From Gymnothorax reevesii (taxonomy: Eukaryota; Chordata; Actinopteri; Anguilliformes; Muraenidae), in assembly GCA_029721435.1 (NCBI GenBank), contig CM056580.1, forward strand, positions 72,751,367 through 72,815,366: a DNA stretch of 64,000 nucleotides, read 5' to 3'. A program made the translations under genes and the position numbers. The stretch's first letter is position 1; the number at the start of each line of letters is the position of its first letter. Below, piece by piece: positions 44,052 through 54,772 of this stretch. A model generated the notes under the pieces. That model worked only from the letters and a program-made list of their open reading frames with translations. It was not told the DNA's origin and searched no databases.

Positions 44052-44496
44052 TGTGATGGGCGTTGGTAGTTGGATGCCAAGAGCAGTGGCCAGAAATAAA
44101 AGGAAAAACCAGCAGTGTGCTGAGAGACTTAAACAGATATAAATCATGAGACTCGCGCTACCAACGGACCTGATGCCGTCCGTGGTAGAAAACAGGCAAG
44201 CTCGAAAAAACAACAAAAGAAAAGGGAAATAAACCAAAGATTCCCTTACTCACTAACACTAATCTTGTAATGCAGCTATGATCCTGACAATACTCTCTCT
44301 CTAAAGACCGTACCGGCTAAAGCGCCAAGGAGACAATGACACTCTAGCAACACGAGCGAGGCAGAACAGGAGCTTAAAGAGTCCGAGTAATGCCCCCAAT
44401 TAATGCCAGCTGGCCCAGGAATCTGACCGCAAGCAAAACGATATCGTCCTGGAAGAGAGTAGCAAAAAGAGGTCTCAGAGCTCCAAAACCATGACA
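44052..44496 (-). mobile_element. Solo LTR with 5-bp target duplication
   Basis: On the plus strand the block starts TGTGATGGGCGT and ends CTCCAAAACCATGACA. GAAAC flanks it on both sides (44047-44051 and 44497-44501), and the Tc1 leader resumes exactly after it. TG...CA ends, a near-inverted TGTSATGG pair, and no internal region identify a solo LTR left by recombination between two LTRs. The orientation is taken as minus because the minus strand starts TGTCATGG as in related blocks. Confidence 0.88.
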
Positions 44497-44704
44497 GAAA
44501 CGGAGACATTTGATATTTTTTCCCACAAAATGAGCTTATTTCAAATTTTCTGACTGCAACAGGTCCCAAAAAAGTTGGGGCACAGGCAAAAAAGGGCTGA
44601 AAAAGCTATTAATATATAAGAAATTTAGCTGAAAGAACATTTAGGAAGTGATTAAGTTAACTGGCATCAGGTGTGTAACATGATTGGCTATGGATTTCTT
44701 AGAG

Positions 44705-45215
44705 CAGGGGTTGCCAACCCCGGTCCTGGAGAGCCGCAGTGTCTGCTGGTTTTGGACGTAACTCAGCACTTAATTGATGAATTAAAGCAGTTGATTACAC
44801 AGTTCATTTATCTCATCTGGTGTCTTTGGTTTTCTCCACCTGATTTAAACCTAACTCAGCACACGTCTGGCTCTACAGGACCAGCGTTATCCACCCCTGA
44901 TCTATAAACTTTTATCTACTCTGTACAACTTTGTCTGCATTAAAACTATGCTAAATATCCAATCACACTGACAAATCTTGGTTAACACGTAGATTGCTGT
45001 AACAACCTGCAAAGTCTGCTTAATTGGCTGTAGGAGTTTTGTGGGTTGTTCTTGCGAATTGCTTGATTGGCTCATTATTACCAAATTAAACCTGAGACGC
45101 CAGGTGAGATCAGTTAAGTGAGTAATCAATAACTTTAATCCATCAATCGAGTGCTGAGTAACACCAAAAATAAGCAGACACTTCGGCTCTCCAGGACCAG
45201 GGTTGGCCACCCCTG
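44705..45215. mobile_element. hAT MITE with 8-bp target duplication
   Basis: Ends are CAGGGGTTGCCAACCCCGGT and, inverted, CAGGGGTGGCCAACCCTGGT. Flanks TCTTAGAG (44697-44704) and TCCTAGAG (45216-45223) agree at seven of eight positions. An additional right-end-like copy (GGCTCTACAGGACCAGCG...CCACCCCTG) lies inside at about 44869-44898. No coding capacity. Inserted in the leader of the Tc1 element. Confidence 0.9.
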
Positions 45216-45241
45216 TCCTAGAGAGTCTCTCAGAAGTAAAG

Positions 45242-46220
45242 ATGGCCAGAGGCTCTCCAACCTGTGACGGCTTGCATGAAAAAATTGTGGAATACTTTTA
45301 AAACAATGTTCCTCAATGTCAAATTGCAAAGGCTTTGAAGGTCTCATCATCGACAGTGCATAACATCATCAAAAGATTCAGAGAAACTGGAAAAATCTCT
45401 GTGCGTAAGGATCAAAGCCAAAGACCTTTACTGGATGCCCTTGAATTTTGGGCCCTCAGACGCCACTGCATTACTCACTGGCATGATTCTGTCATTTACA
45501 TTACTAAATGGGCCCAGGAATACTTCAAAAAACCACTGTCTGTAAACACAGTTCGCTGTGCCATCCTCAGATGCCACCTAAAACTCTATCATTTAAAAAG
45601 GAAGCCATTGTTGAGCATGATCCTGAAGCACCGCCATGTTCTGTGAGCCAAGGCTCATTTAACATGGACTGTAGCCAAGTGTCCTGTGGTCAGAAGAGTC
45701 CAAATTTGACATAATTATTCGAAATCATTGGCGTTGTGTCCTCTGAGCTGAAGAGGAGAAAGACTACCCCTCCCATCATCAGCATTTATTTCAAAAGCCA
45801 GCATCTCTGATTGTATGGGGATGCATTAGTGCATGTGCATATGGTGTGAGATACTTGCATTTTTAAAAAAGCAACGTGAATGCTGAAAGGCATACAAAGG
45901 TTTTGGAGCAACACATGATGACATCTATTCCAGGAAAAGCCTTGTGTATTTCAACAGGACAATGCAAAACTACATACTGCAGCTATTACAACCGCATCGC
46001 TTCATAGCAATAGAGTCCGTGTGCTGAACTGGCCTGGCTGCAGTCCTGATCTTTCACTGATTGAGGACATTTGGCGCATAATTAAAGGAAAAGTCCGTCA
46101 AAGGAGACCCTAAACTCTCCAGCAGCTGGAAGCCTGTATTAATCAAGAGTGGGATCAAATTCCAATGGATAAACTCAAGAAACTTGCCTTCTCAATGCCC
46201 AGTTGCCTCCACTTATGTTA
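45242..46220 (+). pseudogene. Tc1-like transposase, decayed
   Basis: Starts ATG at 45242 (MARGSPTCDGLHEKIVEYF) with a stop near 45299, then a long run with helix-turn-helix motifs (VSSSTVHNIIKRFRETGKIS, WAQEYFKKPLSVNTV) and a stop at 45644-45646. The DDE domain survives as DNA: GGACAATGCAAAACTACATA near 45958 (second Asp) and TGATTGAGGACATTTGGCGC near 46058 (third residue), with several frame changes. It ends near 46220. Same family as 4940-5350. Confidence 0.9.
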
Positions 46221-46407
46221 AAAAGAAGGGGGGATGCTACACCATGGAAGACAGGCCCCTGTGCCAACATTTTTGAGACCTGTAGCAGCCATGTGTTATC
46301 TCTCTTCCATTGTGAATAAAATACCGATTGATGTGATTTGAAAGTCATTGCGTTTTGATTTTATTCACAATATAAAATTTGTCCCAACTATTTCAGAATT
46401 GGGGTTG

Positions 46408-46944
46408 TAATTGCGAGGACGTTTTTCCAGCATATACCTTAAACCTGCTTGGTGGTGATGCAACTTTTCATTGAAATGCAACACGAAACACAGGCCAACT
46501 TAGTCATATCGTCATAACTCCATTTGGTAACACTTTACAATAAGTTACACAAAATTTTTGCAATTACCACAGAAGAAATGAAGAACAAATGAACTAGCAA
46601 ACCATGAGGGAATGAGCAGTTCTTGAATGACCCCTGGGCATACTTGATAGAGTAGCAAATGATTAGTTAATTGATTAATTAATCGGGAACTAACACTGAA
46701 TAAGCCATTAGATAGCAAGCAGTCCCTGAGAAACTCCTAATCTAATTTTATAGAATAGCTAATGATTAGTTAATTGAGGAAAAAATAAGGAATGACTGAG
46801 GAACTAACAATTAGTTCCTAATTTGAACCTCATTTGTTTTGCAAGTGACTAATCATCAGCTATTTGTGATGGTCCTGTCCTGCAGGCCCTCCCCCTCCTG
46901 CTCTCTGAACCTCCACCTCTGCTCGTTGAGGTGGAGGTGCTGTT
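46408..46944. repeat. Repeat-like sequence starting TAACACTTTACAATAAG
   Basis: TAACACTTTACAATAAGTTA at about 46527 is the wording of a terminal sequence shared by many fish DNA elements. GATTAGTTAATTGA recurs at about 46659 and 46758 in an approximate 100-bp duplication. No partner end is found. Confidence 0.45.
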
Positions 46945-47210
46945 AAAGGAGAATTCCGGTGTGAAATTGACTTGGGGTGTATTTAAACATGATGATGAGT
47001 ACTAACTTTTGTCATATACCCCACCTCCGTAAGCACGCAACTTTCCAAATGAATGGATTTTTAGCCGAAGCTCCCAACAGGCTTACAATGGTTGTGAATC
47101 AGGCATCGGTTTGCCATGCAACGAAATCGCTATTTTTTTCATCATTAACAAGCCTCAAAAGCTCCACACTTCATCGCTAGAATTCAGACGGCCCTGACAC
47201 TTAAAACAAG
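46945..47210. repeat. Probable dispersed fish repeat
   Basis: AAAGGAGAATTCCGGTGTGA, ATATACCCCACCTCCG, GCTCCCAACAGG and CATGCAACGAAATCGCTAT follow one another in an order I recognise from a high-copy fish repeat. Boundaries and family are not established. Confidence 0.4.
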
Positions 47211-48469
47211 GCACTGAGAACTTTGAAAATGCACCAGTAGTTTATTAAAAAATACTATTTATGCAAACAGTACTCTGATGTTGTTTCCAGTCGCTTCCAT
47301 CTTGAACATCAGGATAAGTTGATTGACGAGCACGAACTAATAGATTGAAATCTGTTCCCCTGTCCTTCCTATTCGTTCGTCTTGTCATGTCTTCAGTTAC
47401 CAATATTACGATAGTTGGAAAACGCGTCAATGAAGGAAAATGATTGAGAAGTAGCCAGAACTAATTGTTGCCATAAAGGACCTGTCTGTGTCCCCCCCAG
47501 TTCCCAGTTCTATCTGCACCACTGGTTGAATGTGTATCAATGCTTCAGTATACGTGTTGGGTGAAGAAGGGAAAGCAATGGGCTGCCCCTCCACTGAGGG
47601 AAATAATTTTTCACATAGGAGATAAGAATGTAAGAATGTAAACCTTACTCTAAGTTTACACTATTTACATTCAATAAATGAAATGATCATTCACAGATGC
47701 TTTTTGTGCTTCATCATGTTATCTTTCATGTTATCTTTGTCTTATATTATAAGCGACCTAAAATGCTATTTTTCCAAGTTTATGTTTTGGTCTTTGACTC
47801 CCTTAGAGTACTCCTGATTGCGCAAAGTTAAAAGAAGGGTACTTATTTCGCTCATACTGCCATCCTCAAAAAACCCCATTTGTAGTCCATAGTAGTCTCT
47901 GCCTGAAACACCTCATTGGGGTGGCTGTTCCGCTATGGCCCCCACTCCCCGTGGGCCCACTTTCTTCTGACTGGCCAGCTCTGTGGAAGGCAGATCTTGA
48001 TGGGACGAGGCAGCAGAACGCAGTTTTCCGGGTCTCGGAGTGAAACGTGAGATGCGTCTGCCATCTGAGCTTAGGAATCAGCGGGGAAATTCTGCAGTCA
48101 AACGCAGTACATGTGTATAGATCTACTGAAATTAGCTTGTTCTCATAAACGCAGCGGCGAAAGTGGAGGACGCAGTGCGAAAGTCTGGCTGCTCAAGCAT
48201 GACTTTGCTATCGGCTACAGCTTGCTACGGCAACAGTGGTAAGTACAGCGGTTTTTCTACTCCTAGCTAGGATGCAGGGGAAGCTGGAATCCACCCCATA
48301 TAGACACATTTGTTGAACGGGTCGACATGCCCAAGTGTAGACTGGAGACTGTAGAAATCTGGTAGGTCTAAGTTTTGAGGAAAAATGGGCAGCTAAAAGT
48401 GGACCAACAGCTTTTGGACTGCTTCGGATGTGTAATAGGACCTGCTGGTTCTTGTGCAGGTAGCTGCCC
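47211..48469. other. Anonymous, with a Tc1 3'-end fragment
   Basis: Only the Tc1 fragment at 47590-47765 is recognised. No gene motif is seen elsewhere. Confidence 0.4.
47590..47765 (+). mobile_element. Tc1-like 3' terminal fragment
   Basis: AATAATTTTTCACATAGGAG, AATGAAATGATCATTCACAG and TTTTGTGCTTCATCATGTTA parallel the 3' end at 12574-12700. The outer end and all coding sequence are lost. Confidence 0.55.
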
Positions 48470-48596
48470 ATTGGTCCGACCGCCCGTTCCTCCGACAAAA
48501 TGACCCAATTGGTCTCACCTCCCATTGGTCTGACCTCCCGTTACTTCGACAAAATCGACCACAGAGAGAGAGAGAGAGAGCTCTCAGAAACGCACA

Positions 48597-48634
<38 letters not shown>

Positions 48635-48652
48635 GGGGGGGGGGGGGGGGGG
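48470..48652. repeat. Short tandem duplication, (GA)n, (AC)n and a 20-base G run
   Basis: CCATTGGTCCGACCGCCCGT and CCATTGGTCTGACCTCCCGT start two related units of about 55 bp ending in CCGACAAAAT/TCGACAAAAT. Then (GA)n 48562-48580, (AC)n 48598-48632 and twenty G at 48633-48652. Confidence 0.9.
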
Positions 48653-49305
48653 CATGTGTCTTTATTCATTGCGCAAGGGAACTAATGGGAGGTCGGACCA
48701 GTGCCATGGACACCTTGTGCATAGCTGTGGTGTGTTGCTAGCGTGGAGAAACGAACAGCTTCCGCGCTGGTATATGACGGAGGGACGAAAACTCCAAGCT
48801 AAATGGCCTTTTCGGAAATCGCCCGTGGTAATGTTTTACTTATTGCTTTGGAATGACCAGCTTTTTCTCGCGGAAAATGGGCGCATTATGGATAGCATGC
48901 GAAAGCTAGACAGAGCTCTGGTTATGTCATGAACATAATACAGGTTTTACAGACCGTAAGTTCCGTCTGCGTGAACTGTTGCTTATGTGGAGTAGGCTTA
49001 CGTCATAGTTTGTGCAGCAGCATCGTCCCATCTACCAGTCATAGCATCGATCTTTGATTGACGATCTTTCATCTGCCGGGGGAGGGGGGGGGGTGTTTGG
49101 GATTCAGGTTGTTAGCAGGGACACGCACGTACGCATGGCATTTACGACTCTCTGTCACAACTGTGCCCACTCAAGCCTATTGAATTATGACCCAATATGG
49201 TCGAATACGAAAGAAAATAAAATTTCCCTTGGAAACTCCCTCTCTCACCATAGCTCTATTTTGCTATCCAACAACTCATAGAAATGCTTATATTGAAACA
49301 AAAGT
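48653..49305. other. Anonymous sequence
   Basis: A second G-rich patch (GGGGGAGGGGGGGGGGTG) lies at about 49078. No gene is recognised. Confidence 0.4.
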
Positions 49306-49323
49306 TTCTTCTTCTTCTTCTTC

Positions 49324-49358
<35 letters not shown>

Positions 49359-49360
49359 AA
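49306..49360. repeat. (TTC)n(TTA)n microsatellite
   Basis: Six or so TTC units pass into about eleven TTA units, directly before the LINE remnant. Confidence 0.9.
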
Positions 49361-49374
49361 TATGTCAATGCATA

Positions 49375-50690
49375 ATCTTGTGCTACAGACCTCCAAATAG
49401 TGATCCTGTGTCTTTTAATGACTTTTTTGTCTAATGTTTTTACTAAATGCAGTATTGAGTACAAAAATTCGCACTTGGCGATTTTAATCTTTTAATCTTC
49501 CTTGGTGGGACGAATCGGCGAACACCGGTCACACGCTGTGTGATTTGGCTGACAGCTTTCCCCTTACCCAGATTAATGACCAACCTACTCATATTAAGGG
49601 AAATGTGCTTGATTTAGTTTTCACCAATATCCCTGAATGTTGCTCTGAGCCCAATGTAACATTTGGTCAGTTTGACAGTGATCATGCTGTGATCCAGTTC
49701 AATTTTCAAACCAGTGTCAACAGACTCCGCACATGCGTGAGAAACGTGTACAATTTTAGAAGAGCTGACTTTATCGGGCTATGATCTCACATGGACAAAG
49801 TGTCATTTCATTCTGCTCTTCTTCATCTTAATATTAATGTTAATTGGCAAAGTTGGCTTGATCTTGTACATTTATCTGTCAGCAAATTTATTCCCATTGC
49901 TGTAATTAAGGATGTAAATTCTCCTGCTGTCTTCACTTGACAGTGAAGTGCGCCACCTGAGCAAGAAAGTGCAATCCACGCGCAAACTAGCTAAAAAACG
50001 CAATACTCCAGCGTTGTGGGCGAAATTTCGCACACTACGGAATAAATTAAAAAATGCATGCACTTTCAAGTACAATCAGTAGTTGGATGTTCTCAGTGAT
50101 TCTCTTGCCACGACACCAATGCGTTTCTGGGGATTCTTCAAGAGTAAAACAAAGACAAAAAGTGTCCCCAGTTTTGTTGCTTATGGAGATAAAACTGCCT
50201 CCAATCCTAGCACAAAGGCTAGTCTGTTCAATGAGTATTTTCAATCCCTATTTACCCCTCAGCCTCTAGAACGAACATACCCGGATATAACCGTCTTCAA
50301 ACATGTTCATTTGGGTGATTGAAGGATTACTGTCCATGATGTTGAATCAGTTTTGATTAACCTTGATACAAATAAAGCATATGGGCCTGATGGGTTACCA
50401 GCTCGGATTTTAAAAGAATGTGCTCGTGAATTGGCTCCGTCACTTTTTAGTCTTTTTAACAAATCTCTTCAAACTGGAGAATTACCACTTGATAGCTAAG
50501 ACCAAATGTTATTCCAGTCCATAAAAAATCTGACAAAGAAAATGTGAGTAATTATCGACCGGTATCGGTATCATTTGTAGCAAGTTGCTGGAAAGGTGCA
50601 TACTTAATTTTGTCTATCCTTATGCAGTGCCTGTTCTACATCACCTACAACATGGTTTTGTTGAGGGTCGGTCGACAACAACTCAGTTAA
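49375..50690 (+). pseudogene. LINE endonuclease C-terminus and RT N-terminus
   Basis: Endonuclease remnants: YRPPNSDP near 49390, GDFNL near 49475 and, in the frame at 49545-49784, NVLDLVFTNIPE and FDSDHAVIQFNF, where the SDH motif contains conserved catalytic residues. The linker has MRFWGFFKSKTKT (50116). The RT start follows: NLDTNKAYGPDGLPARILK (50360), LFNKSLQTGELP and a trace of NYRPVS near 50553, then GRSTTTQL at the insertion site. Several stops and frameshifts break the frame. Confidence 0.88.
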
Positions 50691-51479
50691 GGCGAGACAC
50701 TATAGGTGAATAGGGTAAGAATTTTAAATAATAGATATCATCATGAAACTTGATTACTTGCAATAGTGTGAAAAAAATTTTTGTTACAAGTTTTTGACAT
50801 TTTTATGTTTAAATATGCAAATTGGGCATTATCTAATTAAATATGCGCTAATTTGCATATATTTTAGGAAGATAAATCTAAACATCTGAAAGGCAGGTGC
50901 GAAATTCTTTTTTCATTTTGTTAACATATAAGATGAATAAACAATTACGGAGAGATTTAAGGATATCTGCTTTTCTTACTGAGAAAATCAAAATATGCTG
51001 TCCATGGCCTCAAAAAATCCATTTTCGCCGTATTTTTGGGAATAAAATGTCTCATAAATCAGGCTAGGGATGATAATATTAACAAATCCCTCTTTAAATA
51101 TCTTCAGAATATTGCTAAGTGTATAACTGCAAAGTTTGGTATACATAGGTACTACAGAGGCAGAGAAGTTAGACTTGGAGTATGACAAAAAACTTGTTTT
51201 GAGAAAACGGCATTCAAAGATTTACATTGGGGAATTTAATGCATTTCTGTTGGAAACATTTGCTCACAAACAGAATAAATGTTCAGGCCCTTAAAAATAG
51301 TAATGTGGTATATTTCAAGCTCATGAAAAATTGATAATTTAATAACAAAGCAGGCATCTAAGGCCTACACCTGTAGTTATTCAACTAATAAACAAATTGG
51401 CCTATACCGCACAAACTTGCAGATAAAACTCACGTCAAATGCAACAACACTTCTACTCTCACTCTACAATCATGTAGAT

Positions 51480-51802
51480 CAGTGGTCTTCAGCGTCATTC
51501 CTAGGAACCCACTGTGTATGCTGATTTTTGTTCCAACCACAATTGTTATCACAAGATTTTAACAAGTTGTTAATGTCTTAATTCGTTGTTTTTCATATTT
51601 AGCGTTGTTACTTACTATATTTAGCCAAATGTTTCATAGAAGCATCCATACATGCTATGAAGAATAAAATATCCTTGAAGACTGTGGTTTTATTTCTATA
51701 CTGAAAGAAATTTCCAGCATTGTAACATTAGAAACTGATCAAACAAGGCAATCAGAGATAGCAGACCTGGCCCCAGCCACAAGCTGACAGACAGACTGAC
51801 AG

Positions 51803-51843
<41 letters not shown>

Positions 51844-52323
51844 CCCCCTAGGGGAGGGGCTAGTTAATTAGACACTGAAGAACTCAGTAAATGCCAAATT
51901 GGGCTGAGGGACACAACTGTTTCAAGTTCAAGTGCTTTCCAAAAACTTCCGGTGAATTAATTAGATTAACTTAGAGCTGGTTTGACTCTTTACCATTTGC
52001 TTGTCGAATAAATTTGTCTTGATTAGTTTTCACCAAGTAGGAGCCAAGTACATCTTTAATTTGATTAGTCACATTATTTTCTGTCATTTTATGTTGATAT
52101 TTCCAATGCATAGCAATGTGGGTATAGCATTTTTTAATTCTGGATGGCAAACACGGATATTTCTCTTATCTTGTGAATAAAGAGGGCAAATAACTGCTCT
52201 AAGCAGTAAATACACTTAATTAATACTAATGAACAGCTCGTTAAAATCCTGCGATTACAACTGTGGTTAGAACAAAAGCCAGCATACACAGTGGGTCCCC
52301 AGGAACAACGTTGAAAACCACTG
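51480..52323. mobile_element. hAT MITE with 8-bp target duplication
   Basis: Ends CAGTGGTCTTCAGCGTCATT and, inverted, CAGTGGTTTTCAACGTTGTT; the inverted repeats run for about 100 bp (ACCCACTGTGTATGCTG in both). Flanks ATGTAGAT (51472-51479) and GTGTAGAT (52324-52331) agree at seven of eight positions. The interior carries the repeat listed at 51740-51866. No coding capacity. Confidence 0.92.
51740..51866. repeat. Dispersed repeat, copy 2, with (AC)n
   Basis: Near-identical to 7024-7150 except for a longer (AC)n run. Lies inside the hAT MITE, so it was either carried by that family or inserted into it. Confidence 0.8.
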
Positions 52324-52469
52324 GTGTAGATGTAAAGACACTTCATCTGCTCGAGTGTCCCTTTTGCAATTACTGCACTTGAGCAATAAACTGCTGCAGA
52401 ACCCATGATTTTCTGTATCAACGTTTATTGACACGGCGCAGCACAATTAGGACAAAAGGCTATCAGCTT

Positions 52470-52800
52470 TCACGCATTCGCTGTTTAGGTGTCATATTCA
52501 CGTTCCCGTGCCGTATGTCAGCAACCATTCAACCAGCGCGTTTGTAAGAGTCTCTCAAGCGGAACTGAAGTACTTGTGCATGAATGTTTATCAGTTTCAC
52601 ATGCGTTTCGGTGGATTTCTCCACTAGTGACATGGAAATAATAATGACTCCAGACTTCTCACGCTTTACTTTACTCATGGGTTGAAAGCAATGTAATTGC
52701 ATAAAAACGTTTCAAATTGTCCTTTTTGATTTAAACAACTTGAACGATCGTGGAACACATGCATTGCGTTGATTGACTAATTGCTGACCACGGCATGGGA
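52470..52800. mobile_element. Diverged copy of the 9021-9312 MITE
   Basis: CATATTCACGTTCC(C/T)GTGC and, later, ATTTAAACAACTTGAACGAT and ACCACGGCATGGGAACA keep the order and the inverted pairing of the 9021-9312 element. About 60 bp of additional sequence (near 52580-52680) is present, and the outer ends are degraded. Confidence 0.6.
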
Positions 52801-53492
52801 ACACAAGCATGCCACCAAATCTCAAACAAACATGACGGGCAGGAGGCGGGTGATCACTGTGCCCAGTGTAAGTGCATTCGGATTCTCTTATGAGCGCGAT
52901 TCTCTCCCTAAGTTGTAAAAGAGTCCCCTTTACACCTTTCCTTTATCTCAGGACGTTTTACACAGAGGTTAAAGAAAAGTGGTTCGGAATTAGACGATAG
53001 GACGCGATTATTTAACTATTCGGATGCAGCCATGGAAAGCTAAAGACGGAAGTGTCAGAGCGCACCACGTGATGCATCTGAGCGAATCACGCTAGCGGAA
53101 ACCAGCAGATTTTTGAGATTTTGTCATTAGCTTTAAATCCCCATATGAACTTTCACAATTTGTGACTGACAGAAAGGAAATGCCCTTATTTGGATTACAC
53201 AGCGTTGTGCAGGAGAATCAGAGCTTTACAATGATTTCGGACATGACAGACTTCTGTGAAGAGGCGAAGTACTGGTCGTTGCGTTGAAATGCTAACTTTT
53301 TGGTAAATTCTGAAGAAACTCACCGCCGCAAGTAGACAAAATGTAATAAAATAAATGTATAAATGTCTAATTTTTTTGTTTTCTTTATTGCAGTTTGAAA
53401 GAATACATATTCAAGGAGTAAACTAGCCCAAAATCTCAAATTTGACCATTGCATGAAAAATCCATGTTTTTGCCTGCCGTGTCTGGCCTTAA

Positions 53493-54606
53493 TTCATGTA
53501 TTTCACGAAGTTGGCAAATTCTTAGATCAGTTCAGACAAATTGGTATTTTTTATCTAGATTTTTCATCTGCTTTCGACTCGGTCCCCCATGACTTACTTT
53601 TATATAAACTCCAGACATATGGATTTCATGGTAATCTTTTAAAGTGGTTTACGTAATATTTATCCAATTGTAAACAAAGAATTGCTGTTGACGATGCCCT
53701 AACATTCTGGTCTTCCGTTAAATCAGGGGTTCCACAAGGAGCAATTTTGGGCCCTTTGATGTTTCTGCTGTAAATTAATGACATGCCGGACTGTGTACGT
53801 CCTGAGACTAGGGTTGCCTTGTTTGCAGATGATTCTAAATGCAAAGAGAGATCAGAAACACGCAAGACTGTTCACACCTGCAGTGCGACCTAGAAAACAT
53901 CTTGGATTGGAGTCATAAATGGGATATGAGATGTAACGCTGGTAAATGTAAACTATAGAGGATTGTGGTGTCATCAAATTTATCATGGTATGCACATGCT
54001 AATGCCTCGGTCAGTAAAGCAAATCGCATACCTGGATTAATTCAAAGAACTTGCGATCATATGTGTTCAGTTCAAACAAAACGTAAACTGTATATTTTGC
54101 TTATAAGACCACTTTTAGAATACTCCACCCAATCTTGGGCCGTATCATCAAAAAAATCTCTCCTTCATATTAAAAGTGTGCAACGGACAGCCACTTCGTA
54201 CATTCTTGGTTATCATGATTGTGTTGAAAGCCCGACTTATAAAGCCCGACTAATGAAGCTTGATCTTTTACCGCTGGGCTACAGACGTGATATATTTGAT
54301 TGTGTATTCTTGTGCAAATGCTTGAAGGGGGAATATGACATTAACTACAACCATTTTGTTTCATTTCAAAATGAGGATACATTTTTAATGAAAATTCCAA
54401 AATCCCGAATTCCGAAACTTTTAGCCATTCGTATTTTAACAGATTATTTTATTTGTGGAACGCCAGTCACCTCTATCAAATTTCTGATACTACAGCTGCT
54501 TTTAAATCGAAGCTTTATAAAGAAAAGTTCAACAACTATTTTTCTTCTGATGATTCATACATGGGTTGGCAAATGTCATTGTTTACGTTGCCGTCTGTCC
54601 TTCTGA
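53493..54606 (+). pseudogene. LINE reverse transcriptase core and C-terminus
   Basis: After the insertion the RT shows FYLDFSSAFDSVPHDLL (first catalytic Asp, about 53550), GVPQGAILGPLMFLL (about 53728) and FADDS (about 53823, catalytic Asp pair). The frame 53965-54606 carries the thumb and C-terminus (SNLSWYAHANASVSKANRIP, RPLLEYSTQSWAV, VQRTATSYILGYHD, RLMKLDLLPLGYRRDIFD). Stops at about 53655, 53772 and 53956 and at least one frameshift inactivate it. Confidence 0.9.
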
Positions 54607-54772
54607 TTTACTTACACTTGCTGGTAAACTGTCTTATTTTATTATCACTATATATATATATATATATGTTGTCTGTACATGTTGGGGGATGATTGCCTCG
54701 CAATAAGTGCCTTGCCACCTGTGCGATCATTTCCTGACTTCTGTCAAACCTTAATAAATTAATAAATAAAGG

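Larger units (their letters stand above)
43924..46407 (+). mobile_element. Tc1-like element enlarged by two insertions
   Basis: Terminal inverted repeats of about 100 bp: left CGACCCCAATTCCAAGATAG, right inverse CAACCCCAATTCTGAAATAG. TA flanks both ends (43922-43923, 46408-46409). The 5' leader is interrupted by a solo LTR (44052-44496) and a hAT MITE (44705-45215). The transposase pseudogene follows at 45242. Removing the inserts leaves a normal Tc1 length of about 1.5 kb. Confidence 0.93.
50691..53488. mobile_element. TTAA-flanked non-autonomous DNA element
   Basis: TTAA flanks both sides (50687-50690, 53489-53492). The ends GGCGAGACAC and, inverted, GGCCAGACAC form short imperfect inverted repeats. 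TTAA duplications are used by piggyBac and Kolobok elements; the ends look more like Kolobok, but this is not settled. No transposase is recognised. The LINE reading resumes with no lost codon (TTTQL, then IHVF) once one TTAA and the insert are set aside. It contains the hAT MITE at 51480-52323. Confidence 0.85.
49375..54770 (+). mobile_element. CR1/L2/Rex1-like LINE, split by an insertion
   Basis: Endonuclease motifs (CYRPP, then GDFN near 49478), an RT N-terminus, and after a 2.8-kb insertion the RT core and C-terminus occur in the order expected for a non-LTR element with an AP-type endonuclease. The 3' end is a short (TTAATAAA)-type tail at 54751-54770. The 5' end is truncated inside the endonuclease. 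Clade assignment within the CR1/L2/Rex1 group is by resemblance only. Confidence 0.88.
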
